From the NCBI GenBank assembly GCA_029834535.1, contig JAQMWT010000393.1, positions 1 through 64,000 on the forward strand: a stretch of DNA of 64,000 bases, read 5' to 3'. Positions 1-11,331 of this stretch are shown piece by piece (position 1 is the first letter of the stretch; every line of letters begins with the position of its first letter). This DNA is from Chrysophaeum taylorii. Taxonomy: Eukaryota; Sar; Pelagophyceae; Pelagomonadales; Pelagomonadaceae. The translations under genes and the position numbers were made by a program. Below the pieces are notes generated by a model, which ran no database searches, was not told where the DNA came from, and was given only the letters and a program-made list of their open reading frames with translations.

Positions 1-2524
1 GCCCCCCCGAAAGGTCACGATTGGTGCATCGACTCGATGTTTTTCATCCTTAACTTTAATCTTCTTGCGCCCGTAGACGATTGGGCTCGACAAACCGATC
101 GATCATGGGGAAAAATCCCGATGGGGCTCCTAAACATTGTATTATAGCGCCCTCCCCAGACAGGAACAGATAAATTCGTATCGGCTACAATAGCAAAACA
201 ATGGGGGCAGCGAGGTACGTCGGCGAAAGCGACCGAAGGGTGAATCCCTGATGGATCGTTCGTCGATTCAAACCCTGACCCGTAAGCTTGCGCTTAATCG
301 GAAAAGTTCGCCTTCATCAGAGAATCAAATATCTTGGTCACTTTTTGACCATTTCTCGGCAATAATAAGAAAATCTGCCATTCCATCGACACCATGGTCG
401 GCGAGAATTTCGGTCCGTCCGATTCCTGTAGAGTGACAGGGCTAAAAAATAAACGTTAATAGTTAACCCGTATCGAAACAACTGAGGGTATCAAATCATC
501 TCGAATCGTCTTATTTTTTGGCCATATCGCGGCGTCAACGAAGTGTGAAGCACAATTCGGGCTTGTGACTCGATCATCTCCGGGGTTGGATCGATACCGC
601 GGCTTGAGCTTTCGTCGTATTATTGTTGTTGCGTCTTCGCATAAATGCTCGCGGCAGCCTCTTTATCTGGCGGCCTTACGCTCTTAGCTCCAAGACACTC
701 TCAGAGGGAATCGTGATGGTAGGGGTCATGGTTCTTCGTCGGTCACGGAAGAAAGGACCCCTCCAAAAGTATAATTCATTTCGTCTTCAGAAAGCATACC
801 TGTAAATTCATCGTCGCCTGCTGATCCCACTCAGCATCGGCGATCGGTTCCCGTGTCAGCTGCGGCTTCTTTGAGTCGAGTGGCGGTTGTTGCTGGGCTC
901 TTCAGCAAAAGAAATCCGAAGCGTTCGTCCACCATCCTGCATGTTCCAGTTGCTCGTCTTCGTCCACGTGAGAACGCTGTAATCTTTTTTTCTAAATCTA
1001 TCCTTTTCTTCCGGCGGGCCGTATCAGTGTCTCGATCCGTCAGTAAATCGAAAAACGTTTCGGGGGGTCCGATCCGCAGGAAAAGATGGCGTAGTCCCCC
1101 CCGACACCCCCCCCGAGTCCAACTCTGTCGTAAAAAAATCGTCCGTCCACTTTGCCAATATCGGTTGGCATGTTCATCAGTCGAATGCGCGCACGAGCTT
1201 CACATCTTAAGACATCACTGCAGCATCATGTCTGGCTAAACGCCAGTTCGGTTCGCCAGCGAGTCGTCTGGAGGGTCCAAAAGATAAGGCCGATGGCATC
1301 GCGGGCTTCATCTCCCATCAAAAATAAAACGGGGGGTCGTCCCTGGGACGACTCGTCAAAAATAACGTTAACGCAGACACTGGGTCACAAGAGTGTAGAT
1401 TCTTCATCTCCGAATCTGAATCGCCTTCCCGTATCGTGTAGCTTCAAGTTCCTCGCTCGAATCTTAAGGCTCATCGATCGGCGACATTGCTATAAATCGT
1501 GCAACGACCGACGATTGGTCAGCACGTCGTTGGGTGGCTCGTCCATCGGTAGGCGAGCAAGACAACTCCGTGCCTCGGGTCTGAATTGTACTTCTTTCCG
1601 CTCTGGCGGTTTCTTCCTCAGGAACATTGAGCTCGTATCCTTATCGTCGGTACGCTCATCTTCCTATTATCCATGCTGAATCGTCCCATCCAATTCGGTT
1701 CCGGGCGGCAGCTATACTCATCCCTCATAGGTAATGTTCGGGATCTTTCTTTATCACGTAGCCATCATCATATGCAGGCTGAAAATCTTTGAACTCTTCG
1801 TTCGTGGTAATACGCCAGGGCTTTTTCACTGAGCTCCAAAGGCAGTTCATTGCGTATAAGAAGATTCTTCATCTCTTCCGCTTTCGTATTCATTTTCTCG
1901 GCCGTTCACCTCGGCCTCTCATCCACAGCTCCATCGCTTCGATATCGGCAATCGTCCTCGTCACTAAAAATGCGGCACACGAATTGTCTTGCCATCGTCA
2001 AAGGGAATAAAACATCTGCAAAAACGTCTGCAGTCGGTTCGTCGGGGGGCTGCAAAAGAAGGAGGCGTCGTCCCCGACGTCATATCTGTCAAAAACTGGC
2101 CACCAAAGGGCACGTGACGTTCGATGGTGTGTACTCAGGTGCGCGCTTATCATTCGAGGTAATCCTCTGCGACGCATCGTCGATCGATCGTGGAGGCGAC
2201 GTGCCATCCCCATTTGAATGTTCGGAGGTAAACTCATAGCATCGAGCGTAGCAGCGGCGGGTCCCTTACTTTGGGCGTCATCGGCTGCACGGGGCTCGTA
2301 AATCGATTCACACATAACTCCGGCGCGTCGTCAAGACCGAGGTTGTGTCAGCTGACGACAAATCATATCGTGCCACCAACGGTGACACCGGGTTAGAAGC
2401 GGTAGACGGCTTCGACCCGGTTTAACGACGTTTCGGTCAAATTCTTCGATTCTGTGGGGATTTTGGTTTGGGTGAGCTCCCTTCGACTTGGATTGCTCTT
2501 GATCGTAGTTTAACGACGTTTCGG
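1..2524. other. Degenerate region without a confident gene
   Basis: No reading frame here can be recognised as a gene. Several short frames on the minus strand have coding-like composition, for example 1998-2315, but they break off and continue in other frames, as expected of an old frameshifted gene or transposon interior. The stretch lies inside a block whose right border at 4023 is a hAT-like terminus, so it may be the interior of a large decayed element extending beyond the window. No family could be assigned. Confidence 0.4.
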
Positions 2525-3705
2525 TCATCTCGGACGACTGCGTCGTCGTCGTCGCGCGGCTTCCTGACTTTCGCTCGCGTTCGCGTGGGCGGCGGTACCT
2601 CCGAAGTTCGGAATGGCTTCCTCGAGACCGTTCGCTCGCCTCGGGCGATTCGGCATACGCAATTCATCTATTTCACGTGTCAACGCGCTTGCTTGATCTT
2701 GGAGGGCGTCTGCTCGAGCATTGGCCATACGCAGTTGCTCTTGCATTATTTTTATCTCTTCCGGTGTAGCCGTTGCTTTTCGTTCGTTCTCTTCCCCTAT
2801 TTGTTTTAAAAGTCGTTTTTTGCGCGCGTTCGTTCTCTTCGCGTAATGCCCGCAAGTGAGCTTCGTAGAACTCATTCATTTCGTTGCATCCGGGGTTCTG
2901 CACGCGTTGACGGGCTGTCGATCGTCCTCCCGCCGGTCTCTCCGTGGGCTTGCCGTCGTTGTAGTTTAGCTCTTCTTCCTCGTCAACTTCTGTATCGTGC
3001 TCTTCTTCATCATCATCATTATCATCATCGTCATTCCGCTCGTTCGTCTCATCCTGACGGCTTGGCGGTTCTTCATATCGTAGCTGCTCGACGGCAGCAT
3101 CATCGTCTTCCATATCGGCTCTGGCTCGTTCTAGTCGGCCGAGATCAGAGCGGGTCCAAAATAATTGAGTCATCGTCGTTCTCGTGCTCCTTCGGCTCCG
3201 GAACTTCCAATCGTCCACGACACGCGCAATATCGTCGTTGCGTGCGTCTTCCACCGACAAATCTATCCGTACGGTGGGCGGCAGAACTCGTCTCTGCCCG
3301 GCAAACAATGCCTTATCCGTGAGTTGCGATCTCACTCCGCTCGCCTGCGGCAGCGGTACCCGGGTTGCGCGTCGGTTAGCACCAAATCGCGCGTCGTCAC
3401 TTCCGACGACTAACGTATCCGGCCGGGGAACTTTCCCACGGCAATGGTCCTTCTGGAATTCGTCGTCGGCGCGCTTGATCAGGGCGCGCACGGCTTGTCC
3501 GGACCGTGTAGAGAATGCAAGATGCACTAGTTCGCCGCGACCGATATAGTCGCTCGAATCTCATATCCTCCACCACCTGTGGCGTAAGGAGAATTTTAGG
3601 GGCTACCTGGCGTGCCTTCAAATCCTGGCTCGCCGATCGCGTCCGTGCCTTTGGAGGGATCACTAGACGAGGATGGCCGTTCTCCCGCCACGCGACCACA
3701 AACAA
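2525..3705 (-). pseudogene. Frameshifted ORF with acidic tract and coiled coil, probably element-derived
   Basis: Three minus-strand frames overlap end to end (3705-3397, 3527-2673, 2875-2525) and read as one protein interrupted by two frameshifts. The first part is basic. The middle holds a long Asp/Glu run (about 3080-2980). The last part is a Glu/Lys/Arg/Ala-rich segment with coiled-coil character, ending in an Arg-rich tail. I do not recognise the family; there is no catalytic motif. It points away from the hAT-like terminus at 4023 and may be an accessory ORF of that element or an unrelated decayed gene. The frameshifts could instead be introns, but no GT...AG pair stands out. Confidence 0.4.
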
Positions 3706-3912
3706 CTCCTGCGCCTGGTCCTCTCAACTTGAGGATCGGCTGTTGCTTTATGATCAAGGATAATCGAAATCAGAAATCAGGGTGACACATGTCACGGAAA
3801 AGGAAGATGATGTCAGAGAAAACTCTGACATCATCGGAACGGAGTAGGGTGCCCCTGATAAGGGGGGGCCCTAGAAGAGGGGTAAGCCTTAGGAGGCGGG
3901 AGTTGCCGCCAC

Positions 3913-4023
3913 AACTAGTTCCATCGGGACACAAATGAACATAGCTCAGCGATCCGTTGAGTATGTCTTAGTACAAACTGAAACATAGTTAACGGCTCGT
4001 ACGAACTTTCTTATCCGACCCTG
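3913..4023 (-). repeat. Terminal fragment of the hAT-like MITE family
   Basis: Read on the minus strand from 4023, this begins CAGGGTCGGATAAGAAAG and matches the first ~115 bp of the complete MITE copies at 11968-12224 and 45602-45859, apart from an internal deletion of about 35 bp before the shared GATGGAACTAGT block. The matching far end is absent nearby. It is therefore a truncated copy or one end of a longer related element reaching left. Confidence 0.75.
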
Positions 4024-4049
4024 ACATCCTTCCTACCCCACAAAACCAA

Positions 4050-4103
4050 ACACATCCTTCATGCACCACACACACACACCCCTCTTGGCAGTCGACCTTT
4101 TAA

Positions 4104-4134
<31 letters not shown>

Positions 4135-4141
4135 AGTCTGA
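4050..4141 (+). repeat. LINE 3' end with (TCTG)n tail
   Basis: The segment from CATCCTTCATGC through CTCTTGGCAGTCGAC matches, on one strand or the other, segments near 9226, 34258 and 61632. It runs straight into a (TCTG)n microsatellite. The longest copy (61630-62270) carries the end of a LINE-like ORF upstream of the same segment, so this is read as a severely 5'-truncated LINE 3' UTR with its microsatellite tail. Confidence 0.6.
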
Positions 4142-4152
4142 GACAGAGAGAG

Positions 4153-4208
<56 letters not shown>

Positions 4209-4247
4209 CAGAGACAGAGACAGAGACAGAGAGACAGAGAGACCTTC
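4142..4247. repeat. (GA)n / (CAGAGA)n microsatellite
   Basis: A purine-rich simple repeat of mixed GA, GACA and CAGAGA units. It lies between the LINE 3' end and an inverted copia LTR fragment. Confidence 0.95.
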
Positions 4248-4297
4248 TTTTCCAGCACCTGTGTGAGGAAGCTATGACACTTACCCCTGCACCACGT
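4248..4297 (-). repeat. Inverted fragment of the copia LTR
   Basis: On the minus strand this reproduces the last ~30 bp of the 74-bp copia LTR (GCAGGGGTAAGTGTCATAGC...) followed by the adjoining internal sequence CAGGTGCTGGAAAA. It is therefore the broken end of a third copia copy, in the opposite orientation to the element beginning at 4509. Confidence 0.75.
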
Positions 4298-4355
4298 TTC
4301 CAGTATCCTTACGTCTTTCTCTTATCGCTAATCTAACGCCTCATACCATTCGCAA

Positions 4356-4418
4356 CACTCTCTGTTTCTCTCTCTCTCTGTTTCTCTCTGTTTCTCTCTG
4401 TTTCTCTCTCTCTCTCTC

Positions 4419-4494
<76 letters not shown>

Positions 4495-4508
4495 TCTCTC
4501 TCTCTCTC
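4356..4508. repeat. (CT)n microsatellite flanking copia copy 1
   Basis: A long CT tract with occasional TTT or CCC interruptions. The same CT tract resumes at 9027, on the other side of the copia element, so the element was inserted within one microsatellite. Confidence 0.9.
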
Positions 4509-4761
4509 TGAGAACTGAAATGGAGACGTGAGAACTATAATGGGGACGTGGTGCAGGGGTAAGTGTCATAGCTTCCTCACACAGGTGCTGGAAAAGAAAG
4601 AAAAGGAAAAAGGGGTAAGTGAGGTCCTCACACAGGTGCTAGAAAAGAAAGAAAAGGAAGAAGGAAAAAGGGGTAAGTGAGACGCTCACAGAGGAGAAGC
4701 TTGAAGGAAGACGTCAGGAGAGGCAGTGTGGCAGAAAGAGACAGGGGATATCAGGGTGAAG

Positions 4762-5175
4762 TCACGAGGTGAGGTAACGAGCACGAAGCCGGAGGAAGGG
4801 AGGAGCTTCCGTACTAAGGGTGAAGATATCGCTAAGGTTGTCAAGGCGGGGATTGTGTTGGAGATCAATGATGTGGTTGCGATGATATTCAGCGGTGCTG
4901 TAAAAGCGAATGGCAATATGGCGGGTGCGCCGCATGAGACATTGGAGACGGACTTGGGTATGGCGGGTGCGCCGCATGAGACATTGGAGACGGACTTGGG
5001 TGACGGTGGTGGTGTTATCGACATACATTGGGACCGTGTGACGAGGGAGATCAAAGGCATCAAAAAGTTTGAGAAGCCAAGAGAGCTCAGCAGTAGCGGC
5101 GTAAAGAGCGAGCAATTCAGCTTCAAAAGAGGAGCGGGTGAGGAGGTACTGCGAGCGGGAGCAGTAGGAGATCAT
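4762..5175 (-). pseudogene. Copia RNase H domain (copy 1)
   Basis: This is the RNase H part of the copia polyprotein, which degrades the RNA strand of the RNA/DNA hybrid during reverse transcription. It shows SSFEAELLALYAA (catalytic Glu region), MYVDNTTTV (the family's DN motif) and RTRHIAIRF. A tandem duplication of about 41 bp (two copies at 4918-5000) inserts an extra repeat just before RTRH, so the domain is probably inactive. The equivalent part of copy 2 is missing altogether. Confidence 0.8.
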
Positions 5176-5299
5176 AGAGCCACCAACAAAAGAAGAGCGA
5201 GCAAGTAAGTACTGCGAGCGGGACGAAGGGTAGAATCGCGACCAAGAATAAGGGCAAGATCCTGAGAACCGTTGAGATAACGCAGAGTGGGAGATAAAG

Positions 5300-6170
5300 C
5301 GTGCCAGTGGGGTTTACCAGGATTGTGTGGAAAAACGCGCACACCGATTGACGGACCAAGTGATATCAGGGCGAGGCATGATGGAGATGAAGAGGACACA
5401 GCCAACAATGCGGCGAAAAGGGATGCGTGCCGTGAAGATGTGATCTGGAGAACCAGGAGCCGGACAATCAGCCGCAGAAAGATGAAGACCTTTGGGAGCG
5501 GGAGTGAGTTCGGGTTTACTGTTGATGAAGCGATGTTCGGTATGGATTTCACGGATAGCATGGGATTGGTCAAGAGTGAGGGTTCTCCGAGGGCGATGAC
5601 GCGTAATGCGAAGACCAACGTAAGAGGTGAGATCATGTTCATTGAAGTCAGTGAAAGCGCGGAAACGGAGGAAAAAAGGCTTGGTAATGGCCAATGCAAT
5701 GACGAGGGTGCGCCACAAGAAGATCATCAACGACCAGAACGAGACGTAGAAGGACGGTAGAATTGAGCACGAGCTTGTAATGGGAAGTGTCACCAGATCC
5801 GCGGACGAAGCCACAGTTATTGACGAGAAAGCGTTCCAAATAAAGCCACCAATTACAACAAGCTTGTTTGCAACCATACCAAGAGCGACGGAGCGTGTAA
5901 ATGATTTTGAAACCATCGGTGGGTTGGCGAGGAGCATAACCTTCGGGTGGCCAGACATAGATGTCTTCGTCAATGGGAGCTTGGATAAAAGCGGAGCTGA
6001 CATCCAGCTTATGCAAGTCCCAGTCGTGAACAGCAACGCCAGACAGGCTTGTATGAAAGCAGAGATGACATCTACAGGACGGTACGTGTCGTGGTAAGCA
6101 ATGCCGTGAACCTGGGTGTAACCGCGGACAACGAGATGAGCAGTGTACGATGTGAAGCGGCCAGATTCAT
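5300..6170 (-). pseudogene. Copia reverse transcriptase (copy 1, frameshifted)
   Basis: This encodes the RT domain in at least two frames. 6016-5648 reads KLDVSSAFIQAPIDEDIYVW and the active-site motif VVDDLLV (a variant of YVDD). 5699-5300 carries the thumb region, including ITRHRPRRTLTLDQS-like sequence and PDITWSVNRCARF. It is very close to the intact frame at 38048-39232, which shows where the frameshifts lie. Not functional as it stands. Confidence 0.88.
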
Positions 6171-6299
6171 ACTTCGTGCGGTGGATCCACTTGAGGGTAC
6201 AAATGTTGCCAGAAAAAGTCGAAGGAAGGTGCTAAACAAAGGGGAAGGAAGACATAATGAACTAACAAACGAAAGCTAACAGAAGAGACATACAAAGAG

Positions 6300-6480
6300 T
6301 TACAGGAGGAAACAGAAGCGACAGAGGAAACAGAATCAACATCACGACAGGAGGAAACAGAATGACCCGCATCGACATCAGAATGGCCCGTATCAACATT
6401 GTGACAGGATGAAACAGAATGGCCCGTAAAAAAAAAAGTTTGTTGGTTGTTGTAACGCGCGTTGGTCGACTTTGCGCGGT
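6300..6480 (-). repeat. 21-bp tandem repeats between integrase and RT regions (copy 1)
   Basis: Imperfect units of the CAGAATGGCCCGTATCAACAT type. On the minus strand they encode repeats of TGHSDVD. Copy 2 has a longer array (39455-39615), so the number of units differs between copies. Confidence 0.75.
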
Positions 6481-7654
6481 CGGCTCCGTTTGGCGCGACT
6501 TTGTTTTGCACTTTCTGTTGTTTTCTCTCTTTGGTGCTCTTTTGCAGTTTCTGTTGTTTTCTCTCTTTTGCACTTTCTGTTGTTTTCTCTCGAGCTCGTA
6601 GAATGGTCGGTTCACGTGATGGGGTGATCAGTCCCAGTGAAACCGGCGCATTCTCATCAAACAAGGGGCAAGGGGGCAACAGCGGACAAGGGGGCAACAG
6701 CGGAAGAACAGCGGAAGAACAGGTGACAATTTGAAGTTCCTTCGGTGGTTGACATTGCAAGAAATCGGGTAAGTGAAACTGTCAGCAAAATCGAGGTCTG
6801 AAGAACAATAGCGACAAAAGTGCCTGGGATGACGTGCGTTAGACGATTGTTGCCACTGAGGATCGCAGCGGGGCAAAGATAGCGGAAACACAAGCTGGTA
6901 CATATGATGGCGGTGTACCAGACGTCTGATGAGAAAATTGCCTTTGGGCAGATAGGTTGCATGGTGCATGGTGACCAGGTTATGACGATGGTCGGAGTCG
7001 ACAGAAGCAAAAACAGGCGTAAACAGGTTTGATACGAACGTGGGTGTTTGGTTGTTGTGGCGCGAGCAAGTTGCCATGGGCACGACCGCGTCCTGTACGC
7101 GAAGATGGAAGACTTCGGACGCGCCAGCGGTGTAAGGAACGAACACGGGTAGACCAGGCTGCTGTATGCCAGCCTGCTGTGGAAGATAAGAAAGTGGCCC
7201 GTTTTCGCATTCGCAAGAACGAAGTTGCCATATGGGCCAACGTTGGAGGAGCAAGCGGCGAGCTTCGCTCGTCATACTCGAATAGGCTGCGGTAGAAGTT
7301 GGCGACATTGGCAAAACAGTTGTGGCACGTAAGAACGTTGCAGATAGCTTGCAGATAGCGTCGCAGTGGCACGTAAGAACATTGCAGATAGCGTCGCGGG
7401 TGCTGAGCACGGAATTCACTGCAAGAGCAAAACCGGATTGTTAAGGTCAGAAAAGCGGCGAAATGGCGATAGTGCGCGAAGGAGAACCACAAAGCACACA
7501 GCAAAAAAGCGTCTGTCCAGGATCCCGAAGATGAGCGATCCAACCACATAGGAAGCACGAAAACTGCGCACGCGAAAAATTGAGACAGCTTAGTTGTGGC
7601 AGGTGAAATGCGCGATGGAACGTGATTCGCTGGTTTTACCAAAACCGACAAGCA

Positions 7655-7775
7655 CAACGAGGAGTGGATCAACGAATAGCAGAAAATGTAGAACGGGGAG
7701 TGGATCAACGAATGGCTGAAAATGCACAACGGGGAGTGGAGCAACGAATAGCGGAAAATACAGAACGAAGGGCGC
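7655..7775 (-). repeat. 36-bp tandem repeats in the copia internal region
   Basis: Three imperfect units built on GGAGTGGATCAACGAATAGC. They translate on the minus strand as a 12-residue repeat rich in Ser, Leu, Ile and His. The matching array in copy 2 (about 40815-40970) has a different unit composition. Confidence 0.75.
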
Positions 7776-8069
7776 CATGGGATGGGGTTGTTGATGTGCT
7801 TGCGGCAGAAAATCGGCGGTACACACGCTGACTTGGAATTATCTTGATTGGCAGAAATGTGCAAAGATGTGTAATAGGTGGTGGTATTAAGAAAAGCGGC
7901 GGAGTGGAACTAGAATCAGTCAAGGTTGGAGTAGGCATAGGAGCAGAAAACGCAGTGTTACTGGTGTTGGTTTTGATCGGTTGGTGTTGTTGGGTGTTGT
8001 TGGAGTCATTGGGAGTGTTGCGCTGTTGAGAAGAAGGGCGATGGTGGGTAGCGCGTTGTCGTGGAAAAG

Positions 8070-8138
8070 CTAGGAACTTTGAAACTTGCGGCAGTCCCCC
8101 TTAAAGTGGTCCTTGCAGCCACCAAAAGGACATTGGGT
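8070..8138 (-). pseudogene. Gag zinc-knuckle-like motif (copy 1)
   Basis: One minus-strand frame reads CPFGGCKDHFKGDC followed by RKFQSS and a stop. The outer Cys, His and last Cys have the spacing of the retroviral CCHC knuckle, but the second Cys sits two residues late (C-x4-C-x2-H-x4-C). Upstream frames (8597-8292) resemble a copia gag helical region. In copy 2 the His is replaced by Gln. Confidence 0.55.
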
Positions 8139-8952
8139 AGTGCGTCGGAATCGAGTAGAGCCAGGTTGTTGGGAAAGGGGAGCGTCTAGGGTAGGTCAGT
8201 TGGAAGAGTCTGAAGTCGTGGCTGACGACGCGGCGGATAGCGCGGCGGAAGTGGTTGTGCATGCCATCTAAATTGATTGTTGTTGAACTTCTCAAGGGTA
8301 CAACCACAGTCGTCGGTACGAAACGCGAGACGATAAAACAAAGCTAGTAAGGCTTGAAGCACGATGCACGTAGTCAAATGCGAGGACACTCTCGAGGGTG
8401 CGTCGGATCAGGTACAATGCCGAGCAACTTGAACTCCGGTGATAGGTAAAATGCCGAGCAACTTGAACGCCGGTGATAGGTACAATGCTGAGCAACGTGT
8501 ATACTCCGATGATGAACTTGTTGAGGAAGTTCGCTACACGATCCCCACGGCCCATGTAGACATCGGTAATGCGCTTGTAAAGTCTCGTGAAGTTCATGTC
8601 GCGGTTTTCATGGATATCAACGTTGTTGCTTGACGCGAAATTCGCCTTCAGAGCAGCGAGATGCTTCTGCAGAGCAGCGAGATGCTGAGATGCTTGTCCA
8701 AGGATCGTTGGTCGAAATAATGTGATCGCCGGTGGTGATGATCATGTTCTCAAGACGACGTGCCATTGGTGGGAAAAAAAAAATGTCGCTCACCGCTGAA
8801 GGCATCGAGTTTTTGCGAAAGCTTGCTATCCTTAATTTCGATCGAGGACATGATAAACGATAACGAACCGAACACGTAGCAATGAACTGAAGCCGAGGAG
8901 GTGTCGCCACGAAGTCAAGCAGAGGCTCAACCGTGGAGAACACCTGCTGCCA

Positions 8953-9026
8953 TGTGAGAACTGAAATGGAATGTGAGAACTATAATGGGGACGTGGTGCA
9001 GGGGTAAGTGTCATAGCTTCCTCACA
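8953..9026 (-). repeat. 5' LTR of copia copy 1
   Basis: A 74-bp repeat beginning TG and ending CA. It differs by only a few bases from the LTRs of copy 2. Next to it, on the minus strand, is TGGCAGCAGGTG, a plausible tRNA primer-binding site because it starts TGG. Confidence 0.85.
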
Positions 9027-9285
<259 letters not shown>

Positions 9286-9290
<5 letters not shown>

Positions 9291-10256
9291 TAGGGTAAGG
9301 ATCATGTAGGCGCGAGAGTAAGGATCAGGTAGGCCCTCGAGCCAGGCAGTGATCCTCCAAGCCGTCTACGGCGACCTCGCAGACTGTTTCCACGACCCGC
9401 GGCGGCTCTTTCAGCGCGCCATTCTCACGTCCCGTCGAAACGATGTTGTCGATGCTGACAACGCGCGCATGACCGCGGCCTTTTTTTCCCGGAGACGAGG
9501 CGTCGGAGTTCTTTTCGGCCGACTAGGTTGGGTCGGAAGACGACGCCTCGCTCTTTACAGTAGAGTTTTCAACTCCCTGACAACCAACGGCATGCTGACT
9601 TTGATCGCGAGCTTAAAGTCTTCGCAACCTCGACCCGTCGCACGGCCACTGCAACGGTACCAGATACATGATCGATTGTGTCGTTGTCACCGAGGCTCCT
9701 CCAACCTGTATCGCTTAAGGCCCGCCGACGCCAAACGATCAAGAAGAGCCAGGGCCAGACGCCCCGCGAGGTCGGTGTCCTCTTGCCCAGGCCCGTCTTC
9801 TGTCACGTCCAGCTCTACGTGGCTCTCTGTCGATCGGCAACCCCGAGGATATGCTCTTCTGAGTCGACGACTCCACCCTACCCCACACGTGCTGCGCAAT
9901 ACCGATAAGCCCCCTCCCGGCGTCTACACGCGCACTGTAAGTGAACTTACTGGGACCACGTGAACTTACTGGGGTTGGAGATTGGGACTGGTGAACTGAG
10001 TGACCAGGTGAGCTTACTGGGACCAGATGAACATACTGGGGTTTTTAGAGTAAAGGGTTTTTAGAGTAAACTCAGAGGTTGGCGGCGCGTGCGGATCAAA
10101 GCAGCTTAGATTGGCGGAGGCGGGAGCGACGAGCTCAAAGGAGTTGGTGTGAGCTAGGTGAACTTACTGACCAGGCGAACTTATATGAAACTTACTGGGA
10201 CCAGACCTGAACTTACTGGGGTTAGAGATTGGGAGTAGGTGAACTTACTGGCCTGC
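9286..10256 (+). mobile_element. Helitron fragment A (about 0.97 kb)
   Basis: This segment recurs in inverted orientation at 57684-58642. Shared sequence starts near TCGAATTAGGGTAAGGATC and stops at GGCCTGCACTTGT. Its left part encodes the C-terminus of a Pif1-type Helitron helicase (9349-9963). Its right part holds repeated GTGAACTTACTGGGACCAG-type units. The shared ends suggest that this truncated unit itself moved: it starts TC, as Helitrons do, but I cannot see the canonical CTRR end. Confidence 0.65.
9349..9963 (+). pseudogene. Pif1-like Helitron helicase, C-terminal remnant
   Basis: This is the end of the rolling-circle transposon's DNA helicase. Different frames carry AILTSRRNDVVDADNARM (an allocation motif of Helitron helicases), the region of the NSLT/NGM motif near 9570-9600, and KKSQGQTPREVGVLLPRPVF with LYVALCRSA (helicase motif VI region). 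At least two frameshifts separate these blocks and the upstream helicase and Rep domains are missing. The inverted copy at 57973-58620 keeps TINKSQGQTPREVGVL, which confirms the assignment. Confidence 0.8.
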
Positions 10257-10385
10257 ACTTGTGTTTTTTTAAGGGAAGGTATGTCTGCTACAAACTTTTC
10301 CCTTATTGATTGATAACCCCTTGGTAATAAGTAGAGGGTTATAGAGTGTACACGTAAAGTAAGTTGTACCGGAAATGCGTATCCG

Positions 10386-11303
10386 TTGATACCGGGAAAA
10401 GGATCGACGACGGTTACATCCGATGGAAGTCGCAATGGGCGAGTGATTGTCAGCAAGGCGAAAATGGCGGACTTCTTTCTTCCCGATGGGATTCTGGAGA
10501 GTCCCGAGGAGACGGATTGCTTCGGGGGTGAGTTTAGCGAAGAGGAACGGCTGTCTTTGAGCGGGGTAAACCCGAACGCCAAAGAGTTTACCCCGCGTTG
10601 CTCGGAGGAGTGGGGGTGGCGGCGCTCGGAGGAGTGGGGTCGGTTCTCCGACGACTGGGGGGAGGTGCGAAGATCCGAGGGCGATCTGTGTCTCCGCACC
10701 GCCACCAAGCAAGGCCACGGATTATTTGGCGGACGAAAGCACGAAAGGAAAAAAGCGCTCCTCATCCCGAGCGCGAAACCAAAGTCTCCGAAGTCTCCGA
10801 GCAAGACGCGTCGCATGCGCCGGAAAGAGCTCGAACGAAACCTTGCGCTCGAGCGTGACCGCCGCGCCGCTGCCCAAGCTGCCGAGCACGCTGCGGAACG
10901 AGCCGCGGAGCGCGCGAGGAGCCGCGCGGAAGATACGTTACCGTCCACCCGCAACCTCGCCTGTCTCGCGCTGCCTGTTGTCGTCCGCGCCGTCGGCCCC
11001 TCCTGGCTCGCGTCGCTCGCGTGGGCGCTCGTCGTTGGCCTCCTCGCGATTCCCGAGGAGCGAGCGAACGCGCGCCAGAGACGACCCACCCTCTGGCTGC
11101 TTGCCGGGGCCCTCGATGACTCTCCCCTTGCCCTCTTCGCCTCGGCCCTTAAACTTGGCGCCCTCTCCGACCCCCTCACGCTCTCCTGCCTCGGGCTCAA
11201 CATTGCCGCCGGACTCGCCAATCAAATTTCATTTCTCAAGTTCGTCTTCAAAGCCCTTGCCTGCCTCCGAATTGCCACCCTCGCCACTCACGATTCGCTC
11301 TGA
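10386..11303 (+). CDS. Hypothetical protein with coiled coil and hydrophobic C-terminus
   Basis: A 305-residue frame I do not recognise. The first third is acidic and Trp/Ser/Glu-rich. A Lys/Arg-rich stretch with KPKSPKSPSKTRRMRRKELE follows. An Ala/Glu/Arg helix (about residues 140-170) looks like a coiled coil. The C-terminal 130 residues hold two or three hydrophobic segments. The antisense frame (11221-10181) is also open, but it is low-complexity Ser/Arg and starts within Helitron sequence, so the plus frame is preferred. It lies 130 bp beyond Helitron fragment A and is followed by (GGACA)n. It could be host or element-derived. Confidence 0.45.
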   Translation: MIPGKGSTTVTSDGSRNGRVIVSKAKMADFFLPDGILESPEETDCFGGEFSEEERLSLSGVNPNAKEFTPRCSEEWGWRRSEEWGRFSDDWGEVRRSEGDLCLRTATKQGHGLFGGRKHERKKALLIPSAKPKSPKSPSKTRRMRRKELERNLALERDRRAAAQAAEHAAERAAERARSRAEDTLPSTRNLACLALPVVVRAVGPSWLASLAWALVVGLLAIPEERANARQRRPTLWLLAGALDDSPLALFASALKLGALSDPLTLSCLGLNIAAGLANQISFLKFVFKALACLRIATLATHDSL

Positions 11304-11304
11304 T

Positions 11305-11331
11305 GACAGGACAGGACAGGACAGGACGGAC
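11305..11331. repeat. (GGACA)n microsatellite
   Basis: About five GGACA units directly after the stop codon region of the 10386-11303 frame. Confidence 0.9.

Larger units (their letters stand above)
4509..9026 (-). mobile_element. Ty1/copia retrotransposon, copy 1 (decayed)
   Basis: The element reads on the minus strand. Its LTRs are about 74 bp: 8953-9026 (5') and about 4509-4581 (3', first bases eroded into the CT tract). In order it has a putative primer-binding site beginning TGGCAGCAGGTG beside the 5' LTR, a gag-like region ending in a cysteine knuckle near 8136-8070, a region with 36-bp and 21-bp tandem repeats, reverse transcriptase (about 6170-5300) and RNase H (5175-4762). Stops and frameshifts break every domain, and compared with copy 2 (37928-42317) it has lost about 190 bp near 6235. 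I cannot find the integrase catalytic core in either copy. Confidence 0.88.

Noticed and set aside
10181-11221. Long minus-strand frame over the 10386-11303 ORF
   Set aside because: Ser/Arg/Pro low complexity, and its end lies in Helitron repeat units; the plus frame has more protein-like structure.
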